Assembly: GCA_036503555.1 (NCBI GenBank)
Contig: DASXWQ010000051.1
Coordinates: forward strand, 62,001-126,000
Source of the DNA: Actinocatenispora sp036503555
GTDB taxonomy: Bacteria > Actinomycetota > Actinomycetes > Mycobacteriales > Micromonosporaceae
Length of the DNA: 64,000 bases
Direction: 5' to 3'
The position numbers and the translations under genes were made by a program. The first letter of the stretch is position 1. Each line of letters starts with the position of its first letter. The notes beneath the pieces are model-generated. The model made no database searches and was not told where the DNA came from. It was given only the letters and a program-made list of their open reading frames with translations. Shown one piece after another: positions 32,832 through 41,593 of the stretch.

Positions 32832-33746
32832 CTAGAGCCCCAACGATTCCAGGGTTTCGGCGACGCGCTTCCGCTCGTCCGTGGTGAGCGGCAGCAGCGG
32901 CGCCCGGACGTGGCCGGCGGGTACGCCGCGGCGGCGCAGGGCGTACTTGAGGATGGCGGGGGCGTTGCCGAACCGGGCGCCGTAGTCGGGTCCGAACCAC
33001 GCGTTCATGACGACGCGGTCGCGGGCGCCGAGCCGGCGCGCCTCGGCCTCGTCGCCGGCCGCGACCGCGGTGAAGAACCCGGGATGGTCCGCGCCGAGTA
33101 CGCCGCCGGCGCCCATCAGCCCGTCCCCGCCGACGCCGGTCAGCAGCGCGATGCCGGCGTCGTTGGTGGGGATCCCGAAGTACCGCACGGTGTCGCGCAG
33201 CGCGACGAGCCCGCGGACGAACCCGCCGAAGTCGGCGGTGGAGTTCTTCACCGCGACGACCGTGTCGATCTCGGCGAGCTGGCTCAACAGGGCCACGTCC
33301 ATGTCGACGCCGGTGCCGCGCGGCCAGTTGTACACGCAGATCGGGATGTCCACCGCCGCGCCGACCGTACGGTAGAACGCGAGGATCTCGCGGGCGTTGG
33401 GCACGACGTACGGCGGGGGAGTGAGCAGCACGCCGGACAGGCCGGCCTCGCGCGCCGCGGTGGCGTGCCGGATCGCCTCGGCCGCGGTGTACGCCGTGAC
33501 GCCGCCGAGGACCGGGACGCGGCCGGCGACGTGCCGGGCGGCGGCGCGGAACAGCGCGGCGCGTTCGGGTTCGGTGAGGCTGAACCACTCGCCGGTGGTG
33601 CCGGCGACCACGATGCCGTGCATGCCCTCACCGAGCAGCCAGTCGAGCTGCTCGCGCCAGGCGTCGAAGTCGAGCGCGCCGTCGGCGTCGAACGGTGTGG
33701 TGACGGCCGGCAAATAGCCGTGCCAGTCGACGGTGTCGCGGTGCAC
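32832..33746 (-). CDS. DHDPS-family enzyme, candidate 1-pyrroline-4-hydroxy-2-carboxylate deaminase
   Basis: This 304-residue class I aldolase-fold protein has its Schiff-base Lys in VVAVKNST, Tyr in ICVYNWPRGTG and an early TTPFDADGALDF. GTG 33746 is the start. In Pseudomonas and Sinorhizobium, D-hydroxyproline dehydrogenase sits beside a DHDPS-family deaminase that converts the pyrroline product to 2-oxoglutarate semialdehyde, so this role is plausible here. It is inferred from context, and a pyruvate-type aldolase or housekeeping DapA paralogue is not excluded. Confidence 0.87.
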   Translation of the reverse strand: MHRDTVDWHGYLPAVTTPFDADGALDFDAWREQLDWLLGEGMHGIVVAGTTGEWFSLTEPERAALFRAAARHVAGRVPVLGGVTAYTAAEAIRHATAAREAGLSGVLLTPPPYVVPNAREILAFYRTVGAAVDIPICVYNWPRGTGVDMDVALLSQLAEIDTVVAVKNSTADFGGFVRGLVALRDTVRYFGIPTNDAGIALLTGVGGDGLMGAGGVLGADHPGFFTAVAAGDEAEARRLGARDRVVMNAWFGPDYGARFGNAPAILKYALRRRGVPAGHVRAPLLPLTTDERKRVAETLESLGL

Positions 33747-33755
33747 GGGCGCCCC

Positions 33756-34292
33756 TCAGGGAGTCGGTGGGGTGACGGCGATGACGAGGCGGGCGGGCGC
33801 GTCGCTGTCGTTGCGGTACCGGTGGGCCAGCCGCGAGTCGAACGTGATCGCGTCGCCCTCGGCCAGCTCGTGCCGCTCGCCGTCGACCTCGGCGACGACG
33901 GTGCCGGCGAGCACGATGGCGCACTCGGTCGACGGGTGCGCCCAGGGCTCGGGCGCGCTGGCGTCGCCGGGCGCGAGGTCCGCCTGGAGCACCTCGAGGT
34001 CGCCGCGGCCGGGCGTGAGCCGGTCGTACGCGATCTCGCCGCGCGGCGCGGACAGCCGTGGTCGCCGCTCGGGTCGGCTGACGTGTACCCGCGGCGCGTC
34101 GGGCTCGTCGAACAGCATCGCGATCGACGAGTCGAACACCTTCGCCAACTTACGCAGCGTGGCCAGGCTCGGGTCGGTGCTGCCGTTCTCGATCTGGCTG
34201 AGCAGGGCCGGGGAGACGTCGGCGCGCTGGGCGAGTTGGCGCAGGGTCAGGCCGTGACGCTGGCGGAGTTCGCGGAGCCGGTCGCCGAGCAT
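33756..34292 (-). CDS. XRE-family regulator with C-terminal cupin domain
   Basis: This 178-residue protein has an HTH_3 domain at residues 1-60 (LRQLAQRADVSPALLSQIENG) and a cupin at 105-175 (WAHPSTECAIVLAGTVVAEVDGE, DAITFDSRLAHRY). This is the usual architecture of regulators in amino-acid and amine catabolism (PuuR/SutR type). ATG 34292 has GAGGTG upstream. It heads the minus operon and faces the dipeptide transporter operon across the dyad 34326-34365, which it likely binds. Confidence 0.9.
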   Translation of the reverse strand: MLGDRLRELRQRHGLTLRQLAQRADVSPALLSQIENGSTDPSLATLRKLAKVFDSSIAMLFDEPDAPRVHVSRPERRPRLSAPRGEIAYDRLTPGRGDLEVLQADLAPGDASAPEPWAHPSTECAIVLAGTVVAEVDGERHELAEGDAITFDSRLAHRYRNDSDAPARLVIAVTPPTP

Positions 34293-34325
34293 CGACACCT
34301 CAATCCGGTTGATGACGATGAACTT

Positions 34326-34365
34326 GTTTGACGACAGTACACAGCGCTGTCTAGCATGGTCAAAC
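34326..34365. promoter_or_regulatory. 40-bp dyad with two face-to-face overlapping promoters
   Basis: GTTTGAC (34326-34332), ACAGCGCTGT (34341-34350) and GTCAAAC (34359-34365) all share the symmetry centre 34345/34346. The plus strand reads TTGACG, 18 bp, TAGCAT (34352-34357). The minus strand reads TTGACC, 18 bp, TACTGT (34339-34334). The two promoters therefore occupy the same DNA and cannot both be open, and the central ACAGCGCTGT is a natural operator. Confidence 0.75.
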
Positions 34366-34532
34366 AGGCCCAGGACAGGTCTGCTAGAAATGAACACGCC
34401 GCGCCGCGTTCACCACCCCCACCGCGCGCGGCCCGACCGGCCATCCGCACCGGTCGCCCTGCCTTCCCCGGCGGTCCGGCATCGACGCCGCGCGCCGGGC
34501 ACCCCCGCCCCGTGCCCCCGAAGGGACCCCCC

Positions 34533-36134
34533 ATGTCGGTGACGCAGCGCCACGTGCGCCGCGCCGGCGTCGCGCTCGCCGCGCTCGCCCTGGCCACCGC
34601 CGCGACCGCCTGCACCGCCGGTGGAGCGGCCGGTGGTGGCAGCCAGAAGACCCTGACGCTCGACACGTCGTTCGTCATCAAGAGCCTCGACCCCGGCCAC
34701 GTGTACGAGGCGACCGGCAACACCACCGTCCACGCGCTGTACGACACGCTGCTGACGTTCCACGGCTCGGACATGACGAAGCCGGCGCCGGACCTCGCCA
34801 CGAAGTACGTGATGTCCGACGACGCGAAGACGTTCACGTTCACCCTGCGGGACGACGCGCGGTTCTCCGACGGCAGCCCGGTCACCGCCGACGACGTGGT
34901 GTTCAGCCTCAATCGGCTGCGCAACCTCAAGGCCAGCCCCGCGGTCACCGTCGGCGGGCTCACCGCGTCGAAGACCGACGCGCACACCGTCGTGGTGAAG
35001 AGCGCCACCGCCGACCCGAACGTGCCGATCATCCTCACCCAGCCGTACACCGGGATCCTGAACGCGAAGGTGGTGCGCGGCAAGGGCGGCACCGACGGCG
35101 CGGACGCGGCGAAGGCCGACAGCGCGCAGAAGTACCTGGACGGCGCGTCCGCCGGCTCCGGGCCGTACGTGCTGAAGAGCTTCGACGCCTCGTCGGCGGT
35201 CGTGCTCACCGCGAACCCGAAGTACTGGGGGACGAAGCCGGCCTTCTCCCGCGTCGTACTGCGCAACATGGACGTGCAGAACCAGAAGCTCACCATGTCG
35301 AAGACGACCGGCAGCGAGCTGGCGCTCGACCTGTCCGGCACGATGCTGGAGGGACTCCCGAAGAGCCTCAGCCAGTCCAGCTCCGACGACACGTTCTACT
35401 TCCTGACGCTGAACGCCGACCCGGCCGTGTCCACGCTCACCGCGAACCCGGCCTTCGTGCGGGCGGTACGCGCGGCGATCGACTACCGCGGTGTCGCGGC
35501 GCTGTTCGGCAACGGCGCCACGCCGGCCTCCGGTGTCGTGCCGCCGGCGTACCCGGGTGCGTTGCCGGCGAGCGAGGCGCAGCACCAGGACCTCGCGAAG
35601 GCGAGGAGGCTGCTCGCCGACGCGGGCCTGAAGAACCCGACCGTGTCGTTCATGTACCCGTCGATCACGTACCGGGGTGTCGACCTCGGCACGATCGCGA
35701 CCAAGGTGCAGGGCGACGTGAAGAAGGCCGGCATCACGCTGAAGCTCGACCCGCAGCCGCTGACGTCGTTCCTGGACAAGCAGCGCAGCGGGAAGGTCGC
35801 GATGCGGTTCAGCCCGCAGAGCCTCAACTACCCGGTCGCGGCGTCGCTGGTGAACAACCTGTCGCCGGGCCAGGGTACGGCCGCCACCACCGGGTGGACC
35901 GTGGCGCGGGCCGACAAGCGGGTCGTGGCCGCCGGCAAGAAGGTGCAGGCCACGCTCGACCCGGCCGCGCAGCAGCGGGCGCTCCAGGACTGGCAGCGAC
36001 TGCTCAACCAGTACTCGCCGTACGTGCCGATGGCGTACAACTCGGGTGTCGTGGTGGCGAGCCCGGCCCTGAGCCACACCGAGTACGCCCCGGCCGGGTG
36101 GCAGGTCGACATCGCCGCGGTGGGACGCAAGTAA
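34533..36134 (+). CDS. Dipeptide/oligopeptide ABC transporter substrate-binding lipoprotein (SBP family 5)
   Basis: This 533-residue protein has a Sec lipoprotein signal with lipobox ATAC near residue 27. The family 5 core is clear (KSLDPGHVYEATGN, FTLRDDARFSDGSPVTADDV, YRGVAALFGNGATPASGVVPP). It would bind small peptides or similar cationic solutes for import. ATG 34533 follows AAGGGA. The stop codon overlaps the next ATG by one base (TAATG). This is the first gene of a ten-gene chain. Confidence 0.92.
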   Translation: MSVTQRHVRRAGVALAALALATAATACTAGGAAGGGSQKTLTLDTSFVIKSLDPGHVYEATGNTTVHALYDTLLTFHGSDMTKPAPDLATKYVMSDDAKTFTFTLRDDARFSDGSPVTADDVVFSLNRLRNLKASPAVTVGGLTASKTDAHTVVVKSATADPNVPIILTQPYTGILNAKVVRGKGGTDGADAAKADSAQKYLDGASAGSGPYVLKSFDASSAVVLTANPKYWGTKPAFSRVVLRNMDVQNQKLTMSKTTGSELALDLSGTMLEGLPKSLSQSSSDDTFYFLTLNADPAVSTLTANPAFVRAVRAAIDYRGVAALFGNGATPASGVVPPAYPGALPASEAQHQDLAKARRLLADAGLKNPTVSFMYPSITYRGVDLGTIATKVQGDVKKAGITLKLDPQPLTSFLDKQRSGKVAMRFSPQSLNYPVAASLVNNLSPGQGTAATTGWTVARADKRVVAAGKKVQATLDPAAQQRALQDWQRLLNQYSPYVPMAYNSGVVVASPALSHTEYAPAGWQVDIAAVGRK

Positions 36135-37216
36135 TGTCCACTGTGGACGCCGCGGCGGGCGCTGCGCCCGCCGCGGCCCGGCGCCGGCCACGGATCCCGC
36201 ACCTGGTGCGGTTCCTGGCGAAGCGGGTCGCCGTGACGGTCGGCCTGCTGTGGGGCGTCACGGTCGTCACGTTCGTGCTGGTGCACGTCGTACCGGGGGA
36301 CTCGGCCACGGCGAACCTGTCCGAGCAGGCGCTGAACGATCCCGCGCTGGTCGCCGCGTACCGCGCCAAGTGGGGCCTCGACCAGCCGCTGTACGTGCAG
36401 TACCTGCACTACCTGGCCAACCTGCTGCACGGCGACCTCGGCATCTCGCAGCAGACCGGCAAGCCGGTGCTGACCGACCTCGCGCACTACGTGCCGGCGA
36501 CGTTGGAGCTGGCTGTGCCGAGCATGGTGCTGGCGCTGCTGATCGGGACCGCGGTCGGCATGCTCGCCGCGGTCCGGCACGGCCGCACCACCGACCAGGT
36601 GGTACGGGTGGGTTCGCTGCTCGGGCTGTCCACGCCGCCGTTCTGGCTCTCCCTGGTCGTGCTGTACCTGTTCTTCTACCTGCTCGGCGTGTCACCGTCC
36701 GGCGGCCGGCTGTCCACCGACTTCTCCCCGCCACCCGGCGTGACCGGGATGTACACAGTGGACAGTGCGCTCGCCGGCCAGTGGGCCGAGTGCTGGGATG
36801 CCGTGCAGCACCTGGTACTCCCGGTCCTGGTGCTGACCTGCCTGACCGTCGCGACGCTCATCCGGTTCGTCCGCTCGGCGATGCTGGAGGTGCTGTCCAC
36901 CGACTACATCAAGGCCGCGTACGCGAAGGGCCTGCCGACGTTCACCGTGCTGCGGCGGCACCTGCTGCGCGCCGGGCTGGTGCCGGTGATCACGGTCAGC
37001 GGCCTGGCGTTCGCGGCCCTGCTGTCCGGCACGGTGCTGGTGGAGAACATCTTCGGCTGGCCGGGCATCGGCCAGTACGCGTACCGCAGCGCGACGGCGC
37101 TGGACCTCCCCTCGATCCTCGGCGTCAGCCTGTTCGTCGCGCTCGTCTACACGGTGGTCAACCTGCTCGTCGACCTGCTGTACGGGCTCATCGACCCGAG
37201 GATCCGGCTGCCATGA
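36134..37216 (+). CDS. Dipeptide ABC transporter permease (DppB type)
   Basis: This 360-residue permease has about six helices, the DppB opening LVRFLAKRVAVTVGLLWGVTVV, the HVVPGDSA periplasmic segment and the EAA loop DYIKAAYAKGLPTFTVLRRH. ATG 36134 shares its A with the TAA of the binding-protein gene. The start codon is followed at once by a TCCACTGTGGA word. It forms the channel with the next permease. Confidence 0.92.
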   Translation: MSTVDAAAGAAPAAARRRPRIPHLVRFLAKRVAVTVGLLWGVTVVTFVLVHVVPGDSATANLSEQALNDPALVAAYRAKWGLDQPLYVQYLHYLANLLHGDLGISQQTGKPVLTDLAHYVPATLELAVPSMVLALLIGTAVGMLAAVRHGRTTDQVVRVGSLLGLSTPPFWLSLVVLYLFFYLLGVSPSGGRLSTDFSPPPGVTGMYTVDSALAGQWAECWDAVQHLVLPVLVLTCLTVATLIRFVRSAMLEVLSTDYIKAAYAKGLPTFTVLRRHLLRAGLVPVITVSGLAFAALLSGTVLVENIFGWPGIGQYAYRSATALDLPSILGVSLFVALVYTVVNLLVDLLYGLIDPRIRLP

Positions 37217-38121
37217 CGCAACGTACCGAGGACGCGCCCGTCGCCGTCGACCTCGCCGACCGGCGCGTACGCCGGGCGCTGGGTCGGCGGAACTGGCTCG
37301 CCGGTCGTCCACTGTGGAGGCAGCCGCTGACCGCGGCGGCGCTCGTCGTGGTGCTGGGCTGGCTCGCGGTCGCGGCGCTGGCGCCGGTGCTCGCGCCGTA
37401 CGATCCGCTGCGGCAGAACGACGTCACGTACGCGCCGCCGTCCGCCGCGCACTGGTTCGGCACCGACGAGCTGGGCCGCGACATCGCGAGCCGGGTCGTC
37501 TACGGTGCCCGGCTGTCGATCCCGCTCGCCCTCGTCATCGTGGCGCTCGCGCTCACGGTCGGCGGCGTGCTCGGGCTGCTCGCCGGGTACCTGGGCCGGT
37601 TCGTGGACGAGGCGCTGATGCGGCTGACCGACCTGGTCTTCGCGTTCCCGCAGATCATCCTGGCGATGGCGGTGAGCGCCGCGTTCGGCCCCAGTACCCG
37701 GAACGCCGTGCTGGCGCTGGTGATCGTCTCCTGGCCGGTGTACGCCCGGGTCATCCGCAGCTCGGTGCTGACCGTACGTGGGGAGGACTACCTGTCCGCG
37801 GCGCGGCTGCTCGGCGTCGGCCCGGTCACCGCGCTGCGCCGGGACGTGCTGCCCAACAGCGTCGGCCCGGCCGTGGTCCTGGCGACCCTGGAACTGGGCA
37901 ACGCGGTGCTGATGCTCGCGGCGCTGTCGTTCCTGGGGCTCGGGCCGCGCCCGCCGGCGCCGGAGTGGGGCGCGATGATCGCGCTCGGCTCGCACGACCT
38001 GTCGAAGTGGTGGGTCAGCGTCTTCCCCGGCCTCGCGATCCTCACCCTGGTGCTGGCCTGCAACGTGCTCGGGGACGCGCTGCGCGACCGGATCGACCCG
38101 CGTTTCGCGAGGGGGCGCTGA
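37213..38121 (+). CDS. Dipeptide ABC transporter permease (DppC type)
   Basis: This 302-residue permease has the DppC features HWFGTDELGRDIASRVVYGAR and the EAA loop EDYLSAARLLGVGPVTALRR, then LGLGPRPPAPEWGAM. ATG 37213 overlaps the previous stop by ATGA. It partners the DppB-like protein in the membrane. Confidence 0.92.
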   Translation: MTQRTEDAPVAVDLADRRVRRALGRRNWLAGRPLWRQPLTAAALVVVLGWLAVAALAPVLAPYDPLRQNDVTYAPPSAAHWFGTDELGRDIASRVVYGARLSIPLALVIVALALTVGGVLGLLAGYLGRFVDEALMRLTDLVFAFPQIILAMAVSAAFGPSTRNAVLALVIVSWPVYARVIRSSVLTVRGEDYLSAARLLGVGPVTALRRDVLPNSVGPAVVLATLELGNAVLMLAALSFLGLGPRPPAPEWGAMIALGSHDLSKWWVSVFPGLAILTLVLACNVLGDALRDRIDPRFARGR

Positions 38122-38122
38122 C

Positions 38123-39085
38123 ATGCTGCTGACGACCGAGGGGCTTCGGGTGACACTGCCCGGCGGCGTACCCGTGGTGCACGACGTGTCGCTGACGGTC
38201 GGCGAGGGCGAGATCGTCGGCGTGGCCGGAGAAAGCGGCTCCGGCAAGAGTGTGACCGCGCAGGCACTGCTCAACCTGCTGCCCGCCGGGTCGACGGTGG
38301 ACGGCACCGCCCGGTTCGCCGGTACGGACCTGCTGGGGCTGGACCGCCAGGGCTGGCAACGGATCCGCGGCGCGGGCATCGCCATGGTGTTCCAGGACCC
38401 GACCGCCGCCCTGCACCCGATGCTGAGCGTCGGCACCCAGCTCACCGAGCACATGCGCCGGCACCTGCGCATGTCCCGGCGGGCCGCCCGCGCCCGGGCG
38501 ATCGACCTGCTCGACCAGGTACGCATCCCCGACCCGGAACGGACCCTGCGCTCCTACCCGCACCAGTTCTCCGGCGGGATGCGGCAGCGGGTGGCGATCG
38601 CCATCGCGCTCGCCGCCGAGCCGAAGCTGCTGATCGCCGACGAGCCGACCACCGCGCTCGACGTGACCGTACAGGCCGGGATTCTGGCTCTGTTGAGCCG
38701 ACTGCGCGACGAGACCGGGCTGTCGGTGCTGTTCGTCACGCACGACCTCGGCGTGCTGTCCGCGCTGACCGCCCGCACGTACGTCTTCTACGCCGGCCGG
38801 GTGCTGGAGACGGGACCGACCCCGGCGGTGCTGACCGCGCCGCGGCACCCGTACACGGCGGCGCTGCTCGGCGCCCGCCCGCACGGCGCGACCGGCGTCG
38901 GCGTGCTGCGGCCGATCCCCGGCAGTCCCGTCGTTCCCGGCGCCGCCCCACCCGGCTGCCCGTTCGAACCGCGCTGCGCGTACGCCACCGACGAGTGCGG
39001 TGTCGCCCCGCCACCGCTGGCCGAGACCGGCCCCGACCGGCACGCGGCGTGCCCGGTGGCGCCGGAGCTGGAGGTGACCGGATGA
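38123..39085 (+). CDS. Dipeptide ABC transporter ATPase (DppD type)
   Basis: This 320-residue ATPase has Walker A GESGSGKS, signature FSGGMRQR, Walker B LLIADEP and switch His THD, plus the C-terminal oligopeptide-transporter motif with cysteines (GCPFEPRCAYATDEC). It powers import together with the next ATPase. ATG 38123 lies one base after the DppC stop. Confidence 0.93.
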   Translation: MLLTTEGLRVTLPGGVPVVHDVSLTVGEGEIVGVAGESGSGKSVTAQALLNLLPAGSTVDGTARFAGTDLLGLDRQGWQRIRGAGIAMVFQDPTAALHPMLSVGTQLTEHMRRHLRMSRRAARARAIDLLDQVRIPDPERTLRSYPHQFSGGMRQRVAIAIALAAEPKLLIADEPTTALDVTVQAGILALLSRLRDETGLSVLFVTHDLGVLSALTARTYVFYAGRVLETGPTPAVLTAPRHPYTAALLGARPHGATGVGVLRPIPGSPVVPGAAPPGCPFEPRCAYATDECGVAPPPLAETGPDRHAACPVAPELEVTG

Positions 39086-40035
39086 CCGCGCTGCTGGCGA
39101 TCGCGGACGTGAGCGTCGAGTACCGGTCGCGGGAACGCGGCGCGGTCCGGGCCGTCGCCGGGGTCAGCCTCGACGTGGCCGCCGGGGAGATCGTCGGCCT
39201 GGTCGGCGAGTCCGGCTGCGGCAAGTCGTCGCTGGCGCGCGCCGCCGCCGGACTGACCGCACCGGCCGACGGCACCATCTCGTACGCTGGCCGGCCGGTC
39301 ACGCCGGTCGGCTGGCGCCGCCGTCCGGCCGCCGAGGTCGGGTTGCAGATGGTCTTCCAGAACCCGTACGCGTCGCTCAACCCGCGTCGCCGGATCGGCG
39401 CCCAGCTCGCCGACGGCCTGCCCGCGGGTGTCGATCGGCGCGGTCGGGTGGCGGAGCTGCTGGACCTGGTGGGGATGCCGACAGGCGCCGCCGACCGCTA
39501 CCCGCACGAGTTCTCCGGCGGGCAGCGGCAGCGGCTCGCGATCGCGCGGGCGCTCGCCCCGGCACCGCGGCTGATCATCGCGGACGAGCCGGTCACCGCA
39601 CTCGACGCGTCGTCCGCCGCGCAGATCGTCAACCTGCTCGTGGACCTGGTCCGCGACACCGGCACCGGCCTGCTGTTCATCTCGCACGACCTGGCCCTGG
39701 TACGCCAGATCGCGGACCGGACCGCGGTGATGTACCTCGGCCGGATCGCCGAGGTGGCGCCGACCGCGGAGCTGTGGGGCTCGCCGCGCCACCCGTACAC
39801 CCGGGCGCTGATCGACGCGGTGCCGCGGATCTCGGCCGAGCCGGTGCTGCCCGCGGTGCTCGCCGGCGAGGTACCCGACCCGGCGAACGCGCCGACCGGG
39901 TGCCGCTTCCGGCCCCGCTGCCCGTACGCGATGGACGACTGCGTCGCCGACCCACCGGTACGCGTGGCCGGCGCCCGTACCGTCGCCTGCTGGCTCCCCG
40001 ACCCGACCGACCCGCTCCGGAAGGACGCCGAATGA
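39082..40035 (+). CDS. Dipeptide ABC transporter ATPase (DppF type)
   Basis: This 317-residue ATPase has Walker A GESGCGKS, signature FSGGQRQR, Walker B IIADEP and the Cys-containing tail GCRFRPRCPYAMDDC. ATG 39082 overlaps the upstream stop by ATGA. It completes a full five-component peptide importer, unlike the sugar transporter earlier in the window, which lacks an ATPase. Confidence 0.93.
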   Translation: MTALLAIADVSVEYRSRERGAVRAVAGVSLDVAAGEIVGLVGESGCGKSSLARAAAGLTAPADGTISYAGRPVTPVGWRRRPAAEVGLQMVFQNPYASLNPRRRIGAQLADGLPAGVDRRGRVAELLDLVGMPTGAADRYPHEFSGGQRQRLAIARALAPAPRLIIADEPVTALDASSAAQIVNLLVDLVRDTGTGLLFISHDLALVRQIADRTAVMYLGRIAEVAPTAELWGSPRHPYTRALIDAVPRISAEPVLPAVLAGEVPDPANAPTGCRFRPRCPYAMDDCVADPPVRVAGARTVACWLPDPTDPLRKDAE

Positions 40036-41279
40036 TCCCCGTACCCGCCGACCGGGTCCTCGTCGACTGCGCGCTGTACGACGGCGTCAGCGACGGCGTC
40101 ACCACCGACCGCGGCATCTGGATCGACCAGACCGGCGAGATCCGTGCCGTGGGCGCCTCGGACGACGTGCTGGCCGAGGCGCGCGGCGCGACGGTCGTCG
40201 ACATGGCCGGGGCGTACGTGATGCCGGGGCTGACGAACATGCACGTGCACCTCGGCCTCGGGCTGCCCGGCGGGATGGCGGAGGCGGTGCAGCGGGCGAA
40301 CCTGGCCGAGCTGGTCCTGCTGATGGCCGACTCGGCCCGGCAGACCCTCCACAGTGGAGTGACAACGGTCCGGCTGGTCGGCGAGACCCGGTACGCGGAC
40401 TTCGCGCTGCGCAAGGCGATCGACGCCGGCGCGGTCGACGGGCCGCGCATCTTCACCGCCGGGCACGCCCTGTGCTGTACCGGCGGGCACGGCTGGGACG
40501 CCGACGCGTTGGAGGCGGACGGCGCGGACGGCTTCCGCCGCGCGGTACGCGAGCAGCTGCGCGCCGGGGCCGACCTGATCAAGGTGTGCATCTCCGGCGG
40601 CATCGCCGGCGAGCACGAGCACATCGACACCCCACAGCTCACCGACGACGAGATGGCCGCGGTACTTTCCATCGCGCACGACTGGGGCCGGAAGGTGACC
40701 GCGCACGCCGGCCCGGCCGACGTCATCACCCGGGCCGTCGAGCTGGGCCTGGACTGCGTCGAGCACGGGTACGAGCTGACCGACGAGCTGACGCGGCTGA
40801 TGGCCGCGCGCGGAGTCTGGTACGTCCCGACGATCACGGTCAGCAGGTGCGAACAGTTCTTCGTCGACAGCGGCGTACCGCGGTGGATGATGGACCGCGC
40901 GCTGTCCGCCGGCCCGCGGCACTGGGAGAGCCTGCGGTACGCGCTGCGCAACGGGGTGCCGATCGCGCTCGGCTCGGACATGCCGCCGCACGCGCCGTAC
41001 GACGAGACGACGGCGACGGTGCGGGAGCTGGAGTTCATGGTCGAGGCGGGCATGCCGGTCGCCGACGCGCTGCGCGCCGCGACGGTACGCCCGGCCGAGT
41101 GGCTGGGTGCCGACGACCGCCTCGGCACGGTGCAGGCGGGCCGGCAGGCCGACCTGATCGCGCTGCGCGACGACCCGACGCGGGACGTCTCGGCGCTTCG
41201 TACCCTGCACCTGGTCATGAAGGCGGGCCGGATCTTCCGCGACGACACCGCCCTGGCCGCGCCGCGGGGCCGGCGATGA
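40032..41279 (+). CDS. Amidohydrolase, Xaa-Pro-dipeptidase/imidazolonepropionase-like
   Basis: This 415-residue metal-dependent hydrolase of the cytoplasm has its metal ligands in NMHVHLGLG (HxH), TAHAG and CVEHGYE, a carboxylatable Lys in GADLIKVCISGG and the catalytic Asp in GSDMPPHAPYD. This pattern is that of the amidohydrolase group containing Sgx9260-type prolidases, which split Xaa-Pro dipeptides. ATG 40032 overlaps the ATPase stop by ATGA. Its place right after a dipeptide importer supports peptide cleavage, but other cyclic amides remain possible. Confidence 0.87.
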   Translation: MIPVPADRVLVDCALYDGVSDGVTTDRGIWIDQTGEIRAVGASDDVLAEARGATVVDMAGAYVMPGLTNMHVHLGLGLPGGMAEAVQRANLAELVLLMADSARQTLHSGVTTVRLVGETRYADFALRKAIDAGAVDGPRIFTAGHALCCTGGHGWDADALEADGADGFRRAVREQLRAGADLIKVCISGGIAGEHEHIDTPQLTDDEMAAVLSIAHDWGRKVTAHAGPADVITRAVELGLDCVEHGYELTDELTRLMAARGVWYVPTITVSRCEQFFVDSGVPRWMMDRALSAGPRHWESLRYALRNGVPIALGSDMPPHAPYDETTATVRELEFMVEAGMPVADALRAATVRPAEWLGADDRLGTVQAGRQADLIALRDDPTRDVSALRTLHLVMKAGRIFRDDTALAAPRGRR

Positions 41280-41593
41280 CGGACGTGACCGAGGTCCGCG
41301 ACCTGCGCGTCGTGGTGGACCGGATCGAGGGCCGCTCGGTGTGCGGCCTACGACCCGGCGACCACGTCGACCTGACGCACTCGTCCCGGCTGACCATCCC
41401 GCCCGGCCGCCACTTCTGCCTGTACGCGCTCGCCGCCGTGCTGCCGCTGCTGCCGGCGAAGCAGCGCGCGCTGGCCGACGGTGACTGGCTCGCCCGCGAC
41501 TGCGAGGTCGCCTGCCCCGATCCGGAGGAACGCCTCGTCATGCGGGTGGAAACCCTGGGTACGAGCCGGATCCCGACGGACGAGCTGACGTGA
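41276..41593 (+). CDS. TIGR04076-family small protein
   Basis: This 105-residue protein is recognised by the family pattern: VVVDRIEGRSVCGLRPGDHVDL, then PGRHFCLYALAAVLPLLPAKQ, with conserved cysteines and CEVACPDPEERLVMRVE at the end. The family has no known function. It overlaps the genes on both sides by four bases (ATGA and GTGA), so it is a stoichiometric part of the peptide-catabolic operon, perhaps a metal- or redox-related accessory. Confidence 0.72.
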   Translation: MTDVTEVRDLRVVVDRIEGRSVCGLRPGDHVDLTHSSRLTIPPGRHFCLYALAAVLPLLPAKQRALADGDWLARDCEVACPDPEERLVMRVETLGTSRIPTDELT

